From the NCBI RefSeq assembly GCF_018394335.1, contig NZ_CP074572.1, positions 2,976,001 through 3,040,000 of the forward strand: DNA of 64,000 nt. The letters run 5' to 3'. The stretch is from Shewanella dokdonensis (GTDB taxonomy: Bacteria > Pseudomonadota > Gammaproteobacteria > Enterobacterales > Shewanellaceae). Under the pieces are notes generated by a model. The model was not told the origin of the DNA and did no database searches. It saw nothing but the letters and a program-made list of their open reading frames with translations. A program made the translations under genes and the position numbers. Positions 13,283-22,682 of the stretch are shown piece by piece (the stretch's first letter is position 1; every line of letters begins with the position of its first letter).

Positions 13283-13759
13283 TTATTTTGCTAACATACT
13301 GCGGAGCATCCATGCAGTTTTTTCGTGCAGTTGGATACGTTGTGTCAGTAGGTCTGCGGTGGCTTCGTCATCCGCTTGATTGACCAATGGATAGAGTGCT
13401 CTGGCACGACGAATAACGACTTCCTGGCCTTCCAGCAGCTCCTGTAACATCTGATTGGCATCGGTGACACCATTATCTTCTTTGATGCCAGTGACTTTCG
13501 CGTAGGCGCTATAAGAACCCAGTGCCCGCTCGCCTAGTGCACGCACCCGTTCAGCGATGACATCTACCGCTGTGGCTAACTCTGTATATTGAGTTTCAAA
13601 CATCAGGTGTAGGGTGTTGAACATGGGGCCTGTAACGTTCCAGTGAAAACTGTGGGTTTTGAGGTAGAGGCTATAAGTGTCTGCCAACAGGTTATTCAAG
13701 CCGTTGGCTATTTCCACACGATCTGCCTGATTGATACCGATATTGATTACTGTACTCAT
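13283..13759 (-). CDS. dps: DNA-binding ferritin-like protein Dps
   Basis: Dps forms a 12-subunit shell that oxidises and stores iron using hydrogen peroxide and protects DNA in stress. The ferritin-like helices carry the ferroxidase residues: KTHSFHWNVTGPMF (His) and the acidic set in FETQYTELATAVDVIAERVRALG. The length of 158 residues is normal. The ATG at 13759 follows a strong AGGAGGG ribosome site. The gene is monocistronic with its own terminator. No obvious nucleoid-binding lysine-rich tail is present at the N-terminus. Confidence 0.93.
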   Translation of the reverse strand: MSTVINIGINQADRVEIANGLNNLLADTYSLYLKTHSFHWNVTGPMFNTLHLMFETQYTELATAVDVIAERVRALGERALGSYSAYAKVTGIKEDNGVTDANQMLQELLEGQEVVIRRARALYPLVNQADDEATADLLTQRIQLHEKTAWMLRSMLAK

Positions 13760-13936
13760 AATATAACCCTCCTTTTTGGCTACCGGTCCATGATAGCGCC
13801 TTAATAGCAGGATGAAAGTCGATAAAACAGATACCCTTAATCGATATACACTGAAAAAGTATGGGTATTTGATAGTTGTTGGGACAGCAAAATTGAGAAC
13901 TGATATCCTGTGGTGACGGTATAATCAGGTGTTTTT

Positions 13937-14269
13937 ATGAATAAATTTCTGTATGCCATGGGGATTAGCCAATGGCGTCTTAAGGCGAGGGCTGATGCTC
14001 CCACGTTGTTATTGCTGGCTGATGATGATCAGACGCTACTACAACATCCAATCGTGGCGACTGTGTTAGCACAACTGGGGATTGCGCCAGACACTTGCCA
14101 AGTGACGGCTCATGCCAGCGCTGCTACTCCGGTGTTATGGTGCTTTGGTAATGCGATGCCAGCTGAAGCGATGATATCGACACCAACACTGGCAGAGTTA
14201 CAGCAAAGCAGTCAGGCAAAACGAGCCTTGTGGCAGCAGTTGTGGCCTCATTTGGATGGTGTGCAGTAA
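13937..14269 (+). CDS. holD: DNA polymerase III psi subunit HolD
   Basis: HolD links the clamp-loader complex to the chi subunit and to SSB during replication. The start MNKFLYAMGISQWRL matches the conserved N-terminal clamp-loader-binding peptide of psi. The remainder, including PVLWCFGN, is typical of the poorly conserved family. Its length of 110 residues is slightly below E. coli HolD. It shares the TAATG junction with rimI at 14267-14271, the same gene pair found in E. coli. Confidence 0.85.
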   Translation: MNKFLYAMGISQWRLKARADAPTLLLLADDDQTLLQHPIVATVLAQLGIAPDTCQVTAHASAATPVLWCFGNAMPAEAMISTPTLAELQQSSQAKRALWQQLWPHLDGVQ

Positions 14270-14730
14270 TGGCTCAGGTACTACCTCTTTCGCTAGAACA
14301 ATTGCCACAAATGCTGGCAGTAGAACAGCAGGCGCATCCTTATCCGTGGGATGCGGCGACGCTAAAAAGTTGTTTCGGTCGTTTTTATCAGCAGCTCGGA
14401 TTGTTTGATGATGATGGACAACTAATAGGTTTCAGCATTCTGCAATGTTTGTTTGAAGAAGCAACCTTGATGAATATCTGTGTAATGCCTAGCCATCAAG
14501 GCAAGGGTTTTGGCAAGCTGTTGTTGGAGCAGACAATTGCAGTGTTAAAAGCGCAAAATGTTGAGGTGTTATTGTTAGAAGTGAGAGTCAGTAACACCGC
14601 TGCCATCGGCCTTTACCGTCATCTGGGGTTTATCGAAACTGGCGGCCGTAGAAATTATTATCACACGGCGAATGGGCGAGAAGATGCCATCTTGATGGAG
14701 CTAAGACTACATTGCGATATTCAGGCATGA
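14269..14730 (+). CDS. rimI: Ribosomal protein bS18 N-alanine acetyltransferase RimI
   Basis: A GNAT acetyltransferase of 153 residues that acetylates the N-terminal alanine of ribosomal protein S18. The acetyl-CoA loop is in VMPSHQGKGFGKLLLEQ (Q/R-x-x-G-x-G/A). LLEVRVSNTAAIGLYRHLGF and RRNYYHT-ANGREDAILMEL are characteristic of RimI. The start at 14269 overlaps the holD stop codon. A bidirectional terminator follows. Confidence 0.92.
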   Translation: MAQVLPLSLEQLPQMLAVEQQAHPYPWDAATLKSCFGRFYQQLGLFDDDGQLIGFSILQCLFEEATLMNICVMPSHQGKGFGKLLLEQTIAVLKAQNVEVLLLEVRVSNTAAIGLYRHLGFIETGGRRNYYHTANGREDAILMELRLHCDIQA

Positions 14731-14741
14731 TCGCCTGAGAC

Positions 14742-14769
14742 AACAAAGCCGCCCTCAGGCGGCTTTGTT
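14742..14769. terminator. Bidirectional terminator between rimI and lipA
   Basis: Perfect 12-bp stem AACAAAGCCGCC/GGCGGCTTTGTT with loop CTCA. Confidence 0.85.
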
Positions 14770-14782
14770 AATTTAAGCAAGC

Positions 14783-15748
14783 TTATTTCACTTCTTTCCC
14801 CTGGGCTTGCAGATCAGCATGATAGCTGGAGCGTACCAGTGGCCCGCATGCGGCATGCGTGAATCCCAGCTCTACGGCGATGTCATGTAGTTCATCAAAT
14901 TCCTGCGGTGTTACATAGCGTTCTACCGGCAGATGGAAGCGGGAAGGTTGCAGGTATTGTCCTAATGTCAGCATGTTCACGCCATGGCTACGCAGATCTT
15001 TTAATACTTGGACTATCTCTTCATTGGTTTCGCCAAGTCCCATCATCAAGCCGGATTTAGTGGGGATATCTGGGTGGCGTTGCTTGAACTGTTGTAACAG
15101 GTTCAAGGACCATTGATAGTTAGCTCCCGGACGAGCCTTACGGTAATGTGCTGGCGCTGTTTCCAGATTATGGTTGAACACATCCGGCGGCTCAGTTGCC
15201 AGAATATCCAGCGCCTGTTCAATACGACCGCGGAAATCCGGTACCAGAATCTCTATCTTGATATGAGGGCTGAGTTTACGAATTTCACGGATACAGTCAG
15301 CAAAGTGCTGCGCTCCGCCATCGCGTAAATCATCGCGGTCCACTGAGGTGATCACCACGTATTTCAGCTTCATATCACGAATGGTACGGGCTAGCTGTAA
15401 TGGCTCTTCGGGATCGGGTTTCAGTGGCCGACCATGGGCAACATCACAAAACGGGCAACGGCGGGTGCAGATAGCGCCGAGGATCATAAAGGTGGCTGTG
15501 CCGTGGTTAAAGCATTCCGCTAGGTTTGGGCAGGACGCTTCTTCACAAACCGAATGTAAACCGTGGCTACGCAACGCCTGCTTGATATCCAGAATACGCT
15601 GATTGGACGCTGGCAGTTTTACTCGCAGCCAGTCAGGTTTACGCAGCATAGTGTCACGTTCAGACGGGACAACCTTTACGGGAATGCGGGCAACTTTGTC
15701 GGCGTCACGCAATTTTACGCCGGGTTGTAATCTTTCTGGCCTGTTCAT
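14783..15748 (-). CDS. lipA: Lipoyl synthase LipA
   Basis: A radical-SAM enzyme that inserts two sulfur atoms into octanoyl groups on lipoyl domains. The radical-SAM cluster is CTRRCPFC (C-x3-C-x2-C). The auxiliary, sacrificial cluster is in [12 protein letters not shown], preceded by [11 protein letters not shown]. The serine ligand region RSSYHA is near the C-terminus. The length of 321 residues equals E. coli LipA. Its ATG overlaps the lipB stop codon (15745-15748, ATGA), so LipB and LipA are translationally coupled, matching their consecutive reactions. Confidence 0.97.
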   Translation of the reverse strand: MNRPERLQPGVKLRDADKVARIPVKVVPSERDTMLRKPDWLRVKLPASNQRILDIKQALRSHGLHSVCEEASCPNLAECFNHGTATFMILGAICTRRCPFCDVAHGRPLKPDPEEPLQLARTIRDMKLKYVVITSVDRDDLRDGGAQHFADCIREIRKLSPHIKIEILVPDFRGRIEQALDILATEPPDVFNHNLETAPAHYRKARPGANYQWSLNLLQQFKQRHPDIPTKSGLMMGLGETNEEIVQVLKDLRSHGVNMLTLGQYLQPSRFHLPVERYVTPQEFDELHDIAVELGFTHAACGPLVRSSYHADLQAQGKEVK

Positions 15749-16407
15749 GACTCTGGTAATCCTTGGTAATGCTGTAATTGCTGATAGCCAAGTCGCTGGC
15801 TGAAAATTTCGCTGAAGAGTTTGGCGGCTTGCTCAACCGTGGTGGGACCACCCAGATCTTTACACTGTGTCATCTCCAGTCCGGCGTAGCCACAGGGGTT
15901 GATACGGTGAAACGGCTCCAAGTCCATATCGACATTAAATGCCACGCCGTGGAAGGAACAGCCTCGGCGGATGCGCAGCCCTAAAGATGCAATCTTTTTA
16001 CCGTCAACGTAGACGCCAGGTGCATCGGCTTTGGGGTAAGCCTCTATTTGGAAACGCGCCAGTACCCCAACGACGGATTGCTCAATATCGGTAACCAACT
16101 GCCGTACGCCAATTTTTAGATTACGCACGTTGAGCAGTGGGTAGGCAACCATCTGTCCTGGCCCGTGATAGGTCACCTGACCACCGCGGTCTACTTGCAC
16201 CACCGGGATATCTCCTGGCGCCAGAATATGTTCGGCTTTACCCGCCTGACCTTGGGTAAAAACGGGTGGATGTTCCACCAGCCATAGCTCGTCACGGCTA
16301 TTATCGTCACGGATATCGGTATAGTGCTGCATGGCGTGCCATACCGTTTCATAATCCATCTTACCCAGATGGAACACGTGTAAGGTTTTCTCAGACAAGG
16401 GCAACAT
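15745..16407 (-). CDS. lipB: Octanoyl-ACP:protein octanoyltransferase LipB
   Basis: Transfers octanoate from acyl carrier protein to lipoyl domains. The catalytic pair is visible: Lys in [11 protein letters not shown] and Cys in [33 protein letters not shown] is the family signature. 220 residues, with a GGGAGAG ribosome site before the ATG. It has its own promoter region with a CRP-like site between it and ybeD. It is the first gene of a lipB-lipA pair, with ybeD upstream on the same strand. Confidence 0.96.
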   Translation of the reverse strand: MLPLSEKTLHVFHLGKMDYETVWHAMQHYTDIRDDNSRDELWLVEHPPVFTQGQAGKAEHILAPGDIPVVQVDRGGQVTYHGPGQMVAYPLLNVRNLKIGVRQLVTDIEQSVVGVLARFQIEAYPKADAPGVYVDGKKIASLGLRIRRGCSFHGVAFNVDMDLEPFHRINPCGYAGLEMTQCKDLGGPTTVEQAAKLFSEIFSQRLGYQQLQHYQGLPES

Positions 16408-16430
16408 CTCTCCCTGTGGATCTGCTGGGC

Positions 16431-16473
16431 ATTATACCCAGAGTTGGTAAAAATGTAATCTAGATCACATTTC
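16431..16473 (-). promoter_or_regulatory. lipB promoter overlapped by a near-consensus CRP box
   Basis: On the minus strand, -10 TATAAT (16431-16436), 17-bp spacer, -35 TTACAT (16454-16459). The 22-bp palindrome at 16452-16473 has outer arms AAATGT and ACATTT and core ATCTAGAT. It differs from the ideal CRP site at one base (TGTAA instead of TGTGA). Its centre is about 40 bp upstream of the predicted start, a class II activator position. Confidence 0.75.
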
Positions 16474-16481
16474 TTGACGGG

Positions 16482-16754
16482 TTATAACACCCGTCGAACC
16501 CCTTCGATGGCGGCAAGTTCAGTGTACAGGGTTTCAATGTGCTCTTTGCTGGTTACCTGTACCCTGATGGTTACCGACAGGTAACTACCTTTACTGGACG
16601 TTTTGGAGGACGTTGTGTAATCACCGGGGGCATGTTTCTGTACCACCATGACAACTTGCTCGGCCAGTTCTTCACTGTAATCACCTACCACTTTAAACGG
16701 AAATGACGTAGGAAATTCCAGATATTTATCAAATTCAGTATTTAACATCTGCAT
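16482..16754 (-). CDS. ybeD: YbeD/DUF493 family protein
   Basis: A small cytoplasmic protein with an ACT-like alpha/beta fold, found next to lipB in many gammaproteobacteria; its role is unclear. [24 protein letters not shown] and [11 protein letters not shown] are the family's conserved blocks. Length is 90 residues from 16754, or 88 from the ATG at 16748, which matches the usual [13 protein letters not shown] beginning. Both starts are close together and I cannot decide between them. Here ybeD is separated from dacA, which usually precedes it. Confidence 0.9.
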   Translation of the reverse strand: MQMLNTEFDKYLEFPTSFPFKVVGDYSEELAEQVVMVVQKHAPGDYTTSSKTSSKGSYLSVTIRVQVTSKEHIETLYTELAAIEGVRRVL

Positions 16755-16877
16755 GACTCTCTAAAAACGCTACTGCCGCTTATATGGCGGCAAGTATAAC
16801 TGAATTCAAGGGCAGGATCTGTAGCGAACAAACGAAGGGGGAATATCTGTTCCCCCTTAAGACGTGTAATACCTAGA

Positions 16878-18665
16878 TTATAGTGCCGATGTGGCTTGCT
16901 GTAGCCAGGTTAAATCGGCGCCAGCCAGCATGGGTGACAAGGTGGTGTAAACGCGTTGGTGATAACGGTTTACCCAGTCGATTTCAGCATCGGTCATGAG
17001 CTTTTTATCAAACAAACGCTTATCCATTGGGATGAGGGTCAGGGCTTCAAAGCAATAGCTTTCCCGTTCTGCCCCAGCGAGTTCTGCACAAGGTTTTACT
17101 GTCAGCAAATTTTCCAAGCGGATACCAAAGGCGTTTTCACGGTAATAACCGGGTTCGTTAGACAGCACCATGCCAGGCTCCAACGGTACGGCATTATGGT
17201 TTTTACCAATGCGTTGCGGGCCTTCGTGTACGCTCAGATAATGGCCAACGCCGTGACCTGTGCCGTGGTCATAGTCAAAGCCCTGCTGCCACAGGTATTG
17301 GCGCGCCAGAATATCCAGTTGTTGGCCGGTGGTTCCTTTGGGGAACCGAGCCTGATCCAGTGCAATGTGACCTTTAAGTACCAGTGTTACTAGCTTTTTC
17401 TGCTCGTCAGTTACCGCGCCAATGGCAATGGTGCGGGTAACATCTGTGGTGCCATCAAGGTACTGCGCGCCGGAATCCACTAGATAGATACTGTTCATTT
17501 CCAGCATTTTAGGGGTACCGTTCAGATGGTTGTAATGGCACATGGCGGCATTGGAACCCGCGGCCGAAATGGTGTCAAAACTGGGTTCGCGGTACAGGGC
17601 ATGTTGTTTGCGAAAACCTTCCAGTTTCTCAGCCAGCGCTGCTTCATCATACAGTCGGCCATTGGCAACTTCGTTATCTAACCAAGCGAGGAAACGACTA
17701 ACGGCTACCCCATCGCGGATATGACTGTCGATCATCCCCTGCATTTCTGCCGGATTTTTACAGGCTTTGGGGATCGCGACTGGATCAGCGCCAGCAATCA
17801 GTTTGGCACCAGCAGCTTTAGCTTGCAGCTGGCAGGCGGCGTTGGCGCTGTTGGGGTCCGCCAGTAATTTTTTGCCTTTCAGTGATGCCAGCGCGCCATT
17901 GAGTTCGGCTTCTGCCTTAAAACTCACATTGGCACCTACATGGGCTGCAATATCTGGTGGCAGTTTATCCAGGTCAGTAAATAGCACCATCGCGCCATCG
18001 GCATATAGCAGCGCGGTGCCAAGGATCACCGGAATGCGGGGAATATCCTGGCCGCGGATATTGAGCAGCCAGCAGAAAGAATCAAGGGCAGTGATCAGTG
18101 CGACATCGGCTCCGGCCTTTTGCACCCGCTCACCAATTTCGCTACGTTTTTGCAGGCTGGTTTTACCTGCTGCGGCATCACTGAATAACTGCGCCAGATC
18201 TTTGGTGGGCGCTGGGCGTGGGTGCCAGCAAATATCGACGGGATTGTTGTCCAAGGCGATAAGTTCGATGCCCGCTTTATCTAAAGTGGCTGCTGCCTCG
18301 TTGAACCACGCGAGTGTATGGCAACGTGGGTCAACCCCAACTCGGCTGCCGCTGGGCAGATGTTCTGCCAGCCATTGATACTGTGGCATATCGGTAAGGC
18401 TTTCATAGCGGTAAAGCTTGGCGTCCACCTGTTGACGCACCTGAACGACGTAACGTCCATCAACAAACACTGCGGCGCTATCTTTCATCACAATGGCCAT
18501 GCCCGCGGAACCGGTAAATCCCGTGAGCCATAACAGACGCTCATTATGGGCCGGGACGTATTCACCGAGATATTCATCGGCGCGGGGTTGGATAAAAGCA
18601 TCGAGATTAAGCTTAGCCATCTCACCGCGGACGGCGGTAAGGCGGGCAGCAATGTTACTGGACAT
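16878..18665 (-). CDS. Xaa-Pro aminopeptidase (M24B, large form)
   Basis: Cleaves the N-terminal residue before proline. The protein of about 595 residues is the three-domain form (two creatinase-like N domains, then the pita-bread catalytic domain) also found in eukaryotic cytosolic aminopeptidase P, not the 440-residue E. coli PepP. Metal ligands are visible in DSGAQYLDGTTDVTRT (two Asp), GHGVGHYLSVHEGP (His), SNEPGYY (Glu) and RLENLLTV (Glu). The ATG at 18665 follows GGAGTCCCT and is preferred to the upstream GTG/ATG at 18689. No signal peptide, so cytoplasmic. Confidence 0.92.
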   Translation of the reverse strand: MSSNIAARLTAVRGEMAKLNLDAFIQPRADEYLGEYVPAHNERLLWLTGFTGSAGMAIVMKDSAAVFVDGRYVVQVRQQVDAKLYRYESLTDMPQYQWLAEHLPSGSRVGVDPRCHTLAWFNEAAATLDKAGIELIALDNNPVDICWHPRPAPTKDLAQLFSDAAAGKTSLQKRSEIGERVQKAGADVALITALDSFCWLLNIRGQDIPRIPVILGTALLYADGAMVLFTDLDKLPPDIAAHVGANVSFKAEAELNGALASLKGKKLLADPNSANAACQLQAKAAGAKLIAGADPVAIPKACKNPAEMQGMIDSHIRDGVAVSRFLAWLDNEVANGRLYDEAALAEKLEGFRKQHALYREPSFDTISAAGSNAAMCHYNHLNGTPKMLEMNSIYLVDSGAQYLDGTTDVTRTIAIGAVTDEQKKLVTLVLKGHIALDQARFPKGTTGQQLDILARQYLWQQGFDYDHGTGHGVGHYLSVHEGPQRIGKNHNAVPLEPGMVLSNEPGYYRENAFGIRLENLLTVKPCAELAGAERESYCFEALTLIPMDKRLFDKKLMTDAEIDWVNRYHQRVYTTLSPMLAGADLTWLQQATSAL

Positions 18666-18981
18666 AGGGACTCCATTATATACCAGCATTATCAGAATGG
18701 CGTGCTGGTGCTATGCAATATTGATGATTGGATTATCGCAAGCTGCTTAGCGGATCCGCAAGCGTCAGTCTTATTCACAGCGGTAAATAGCTTTGCCAGG
18801 TGCAGCATTTGCTGTGGCGAATTCAGCGGATTAGCCGCTAAGCTGCCGCTGTTTGAGTGCAATAATTCAACTAGAACTGTCGTAAAAGCAATATGTTAAG
18901 TTATTGACAGTGCCGCATGGTTAGCGCCTGTGCTACTATTGCCGCGAATAGCGTGCTGCGGTAAAGCTTTCGGGGGATTGC
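18666..18981. other. Divergent intergenic region
   Basis: 316 bp between the divergent aminopeptidase and ROK-like genes. An extended -10 like element TGCTACTAT lies at 18931-18939 for the plus-strand gene. No further gene or RNA was recognised. Confidence 0.5.
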
Positions 18982-19758
18982 ATGGCAGAGTTAACAATTG
19001 AAGTCGGTTCGGAAACGGCGCTGTTTCTGTTCAGTGATGCGGGGAGTACTGAACAGTACAAAATCCCTACCGGAGAAGGCTTTTCCTTAGAAGAACTAAA
19101 CCAGCAAATCGCTGATTTAGAGAATGACTACCAATTGCGGGACTACCAGCTAGCCTTAGCGTTTCCCGGCATGGTGCGAGATCATTCCTTGGTTTCCTGT
19201 AAGCATCTGCCGGGGCTGGCCGGGCAGAATCTGCAAAAGTTACAAACCCGTGGTCAACTGGCGGTGGTCAGCAATGATGTACAAGCGGCAATGCATGCTG
19301 TGGCAAGTGATAAATATGCCTGTGAACTATTAGTCATGTGTTCTGAAGGCATGGGGTTGGCACTTGCCAGTCACGGCAAGGTATTTACTGGTGCTAATGG
19401 GTTAGCGGGCGATTTAGGCAATTGTTGGGTGATGACCGAATCTGGTGAATTTACCCTAGAGCAGATGGCTAGCGGTGAGTCGATTCGCCAGCGGCGTATG
19501 CGTAACCCGGTGGAGCTTTATCGCTCTGGCGCTTATTTGGGAATGGGCATCGCCTGGGCAATCAACCTGTTCAACCCGCAGCATTTATGGCTGGCAGGCA
19601 GTACCATAGCCAATGCCGATTATTACAAAGGTTGTGTTGCCAATATCCGGGAGATGGTCTCGCCAGCAATGTCTGGTTTGTGTCAGATCAGTCGGGTCGA
19701 TGATTCTGAAACCCTGGTATGCCGAGGCTTGCTGGCGATGTTAACTGGCGCAGATTAA
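18982..19758 (+). CDS. ROK-family-like protein, possible sugar kinase
   Basis: 258 residues with an ASKHA/ROK-like layout: LALAFPGMVRDHSLV, SNDVQAAMHA (place of the catalytic NDxNA region), LVMCSEGMGLALASHGKVFTGANGLAGDLGN (phosphate-binding and ROK core) and LFNPQHLWLAGS near the C-terminus. The zinc motif C-x-C-G-x2-G-C-x-E of typical ROK kinases is absent and the first ATP-binding loop is poorly conserved (IEVGSETALFLFSD). Substrate and even activity are uncertain. A GGGG-type ribosome site precedes the ATG. No pathway neighbour helps to assign it. Confidence 0.65.
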   Translation: MAELTIEVGSETALFLFSDAGSTEQYKIPTGEGFSLEELNQQIADLENDYQLRDYQLALAFPGMVRDHSLVSCKHLPGLAGQNLQKLQTRGQLAVVSNDVQAAMHAVASDKYACELLVMCSEGMGLALASHGKVFTGANGLAGDLGNCWVMTESGEFTLEQMASGESIRQRRMRNPVELYRSGAYLGMGIAWAINLFNPQHLWLAGSTIANADYYKGCVANIREMVSPAMSGLCQISRVDDSETLVCRGLLAMLTGAD

Positions 19759-19765
19759 ATGCTGA

Positions 19766-20244
19766 CTACGGATTGATTTGCAGCAACTCAATATCAAAGA
19801 TCAGTGCCGCACCGGGAGGAATTGGGCCCGCAGAACGATTGCCATAGGCCAGATTATTGGGAATAAAAAAGCGCACCTTGTCGCCTTCCACCATCAGTTG
19901 TACACCTTCAGTCCAGCCTTTGATGACCCGATTCAGCGGAAACTTTAAAGGCTCGCCACGCTTGAATGAACTGTCAAATACCGTGCCGTCCAAGAGCCGA
20001 CCTTCATAATGGACTTTAACCGTATCTTCGGCACTGGGATGTACGCTTCCTTACCGTGGGTGAGATATTCATATTGCAGACCACTGGCAGTGGTGAACAC
20101 GCCTGGCTTAGTCTTGTTTGCCGCCAGAAAGGCATCTCCCTGAGCCGCAACTTCTGCAATACCACGATTTGCCAACGAGTTCAGATAAAAGTACATGGCA
20201 ATTGCCACTGCTGATGCCAGTATTACGCCAATAATTGTCTTCAT
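19766..20244 (-). CDS. FKBP-type peptidyl-prolyl isomerase, membrane-anchored, frameshifted
   Basis: Speeds prolyl cis-trans isomerisation. Residues 1-25 form a hydrophobic signal or anchor (IIGVILASAVAIAMYFYL). Then come GLQYEYLTHGKEA and an FKBP domain with DGTVFDSSFKRGEP, VIKGWTEGVQLM and LAYGNRSAGPIPPGAALIFDIELL. The frame breaks after EAYIP. One added base in the run 20036-20038 restores SAEDTVKVHYEGRLLDGTVF, giving 159 residues. Probably periplasmic and tethered to the inner membrane. It converges on the ROK-like gene with only 7 bp between stops. Confidence 0.88.
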
Positions 20245-20320
20245 TCACCCTTCCTGTATCTCCGTCTGCAATTGCAGATGCCGCGGTATATTAGCAGTTT
20301 GCGCCGCGGCTTCACAGCGA

Positions 20321-20716
20321 TTACCAATAAGCCAAAGACAGTGGCCTTGCATACTGAGCTATGGTGAGCAGTAGTAGCAGATTTATCACCACACCACTCC
20401 AAAACAGTACTCGGAAACTTAGCTTAATAGTCTTGTGACGCAATCTATGACGCGCTATCAAGGCACCGGGCCAACCGCCAAGTAACCCAAATAACTGTAA
20501 TTTGCGTTCGGAGGTACGCGGCAGGTGTTTAATCGCCGCCTGCTTATCATTGGCGTATAGCCAGTAAGTCGTCAAACTCAGTAACAGATACCAGATGATA
20601 AACCACCAAGATAAGACTTGGTTGCTGACCAATAACAGCAAATACACGGCAAATACTAGCGTTACTTTATAAGCATTGGGAATTTGCCAAAATAGTGATC
20701 GTCGCCAGTACAACAT
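20321..20716 (-). CDS. DUF1294 family membrane protein
   Basis: A small integral membrane protein. Two N-terminal hydrophobic stretches are followed by the DUF1294 signature: YANDKQAAIKHLPRTSERKLQLFGLLGGWPGALIAR, then RHKTIKLSFRVLFW and a last membrane helix. The frame is open from 20791, but the upstream 25 residues overlap the repaired C-terminus of the DUF418 gene. The ATG at 20716 (MLYWRRSLFWQ) is therefore preferred, although no strong ribosome site is seen. Function unknown. It lies just downstream of the DUF418 gene in a likely operon. Confidence 0.8.
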   Translation of the reverse strand: MLYWRRSLFWQIPNAYKVTLVFAVYLLLLVSNQVLSWWFIIWYLLLSLTTYWLYANDKQAAIKHLPRTSERKLQLFGLLGGWPGALIARHRLRHKTIKLSFRVLFWSGVVINLLLLLTIAQYARPLSLAYW

Positions 20717-20748
20717 GCGTCGAGGCTTGCCGGATTTTGGTGGCAAAA

Positions 20749-21905
20749 TTAGCTTCCTTCTTGGTTGTAGGCCAGCTTGCGCCAAAGCCATTCTAACGGG
20801 CCTTGCTTAAAAAATGCAGATAGCAGCGGGCAAGTGCCAACTGTATAGCTGACCAGATAACCGCCAGCAGCAGATAATCCATAAAATCCATGGTCAGCAG
20901 TAGTTCTGGTGCAATATGGCGAAACAAGCTGACGCCCACTACTGACTGTAATATGTATAGTGTTAAGGCGACTCGGCCTACGGCCTGTAGTGATTTAAGT
21001 CGCTGTGGTTGGTTGCCACAATAACGTACTATCAACTGTAAAAACCACAATGCCATAGGAATGGCGGCTATGACAACGATCACCAGTGCTAGATTCTGCA
21101 GTAGTTGGCTGTGACCATAACTGCAGCTATAGGCCAGTAATGACAGCAGCAATGATCCCCAGAATAAATAGCCAACTCTGGAAACCGGGCCGTTGAACCA
21201 ACCTTGGCGTAGCAAATAGATGCCTAACAACATCAGCCCGCTGAGGATCCACAGATAAGTCATCGGAAATACCAGTAAGCTGATAACAACGGTGTGCAAT
21301 TGTTGTTGCAATTGCACACCGTAGTCACCCGTCCACAACCGATATTCCGCCATATACTCAGGTGAACCGCGCACCATTGGCGACACCTCAATGGGAATTA
21401 ACGCCATCAGCAACATGACCAACAGGCCAATGGCAATAAACAGTTGTGCTTTACGTAGCAATTCAGCAACCGGGAGTTGCCGATAACGCCATAGCAACAG
21501 GCCACACAGACCGTAACTTAGCAGGATGTCACCGGGCCAAAGTAAAAGCCCATGTAGTAAGCCGAACAGCATCAACCAGTACAAGCGTGACTTCACCTTG
21601 GCTCTTGCGTCCAAGCCTTGGGCGCTGAAATTCTGCCACTGAATGTATAGCCCCGCGCCAAACAGTATTGAAAACAGCGTGATAAAACGGTCTCTTAGCA
21701 GCAGGTAATACAGGGCCTGACCGAAGCTATCGCCCACAGTTGCCGTCACAGTTGGCACATACTCATAGCTGCTAATACCCATACTAAAAATATTCAGAAA
21801 GAAAATGCCCAGCACCGCCAGGCCTCGCACGGCATCTATGTTGGCGATTCTGGCAACCGCTTGATGCGGCTGCGGGGTTATGGCACTGCCGGTTGCTGTT
21901 AGCAT
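20749..21905 (-). CDS. DUF418 (YeiB-like) multi-pass membrane protein, frameshifted near the 3' end
   Basis: An inner-membrane protein with about ten hydrophobic segments, starting with the family signature RIANIDAVRGLAVLGIFFLNI. The frame given stops at 20793 after HFLSKAR. One added base in the six-base run 20809-20814 instead gives HFFKQGPLEWLWRKLAYNQEGS, the conserved C-terminal DUF418 motif. The stop is then at 20749 and the length is 385 residues, the same as E. coli YeiB. YeiB relatives are thought to be acyltransferase-like membrane proteins, but function is not established. The gene is followed closely by the DUF1294 gene. Confidence 0.88.
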
Positions 21906-22154
21906 GGGGTCCTGTTCTTAGAAAAAATGCGCTGTGCCAATGGTATCCACCGCGGCGAATTATTGCTATCGGTTGCGGGGCATGACTCGCTGACGTTTCT
22001 ACGTTGGTATGGGTCACTGCCTTTCGCAATGGCGTGTCAGCCTGCGGACTCTCGCATGATGAAGAAAATATCACCGAGCGACACTTGAAAAGCCGCTAGT
22101 GTTGACGGCAGTATTAGCGTCCTTGTGTGAGAAAATACGGTTCAAGAGGTGACA

Positions 22155-22634
22155 ATGGTTAAAGCCGCCAAAGGGTTACGGGCAGTGGCACTACTCGAAG
22201 CCACAAAAGGTGTATTGTCATTGATTGTTGGACTGGGGATCCATACCTTAGCGGGTAAAGATCTTAAACACGCTTGTGAGCAGTTATTGACACATCTGCA
22301 CCTGAATCCAGCCAGTCACCTCCCGGGGATTTTTCTGCATGCAGCCGAGTCGCTGGGAAATATCAATCTGACGCTCATTGCCGTTGGCGCATTGCTCTAT
22401 TCCTGTATCCGTTTTATTGAAGCTTACGGATTGTGGCACAGCATGGTGTGGACCGAATGGTTTGCGTTGGTCAGCGGCGGTATTTACTTGCCGTTTGAGG
22501 CTTATGAAGTGGTGGTGCATCATAACTGGCTGAGCATTGCGACCTTGGCTGTCAATCTGTTGATTGTTGGCTATATGGCGTGGTTATTAAGGCGCAAACC
22601 CGCGTTGGCACTCGCGCATGAGCGCAATAAATAA
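22155..22634 (+). CDS. DUF2127 family membrane protein
   Basis: 159 residues. KGLRAVALLEATKGVLSLIVGLG, the central SLGNINLTLIAVGALLYSCIRFIEAYGLW and WTEWFALVSGGIYLPFEAYEV are the DUF2127 conserved blocks, spread over about four membrane helices. The ATG at 22155 follows AAGAGGTG. A GTG six bases earlier is less likely. Divergent from the DUF418 gene; function unknown. Confidence 0.85.
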   Translation: MVKAAKGLRAVALLEATKGVLSLIVGLGIHTLAGKDLKHACEQLLTHLHLNPASHLPGIFLHAAESLGNINLTLIAVGALLYSCIRFIEAYGLWHSMVWTEWFALVSGGIYLPFEAYEVVVHHNWLSIATLAVNLLIVGYMAWLLRRKPALALAHERNK

Positions 22635-22666
22635 GCCCTGATACTATCGCTAGCGTTCAGGGCTTA
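22632..22666. terminator. Hairpin between convergent genes
   Basis: TAAGCCCTGA/TCAGGGCTTA stem with an inner CGCTAGCG. It begins at the DUF2127 stop codon. No long T run, so termination is likely but not certain. Confidence 0.6.
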
Positions 22667-22682
22667 CACGACACTGCATCAG

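Noticed and set aside
18904..18939. TTGACA and TACTAT as a promoter for the ROK-like gene
   Set aside because: The spacer is 24 bp, too long for sigma-70. Only the extended -10 TGCTACTAT is kept as a possibility.
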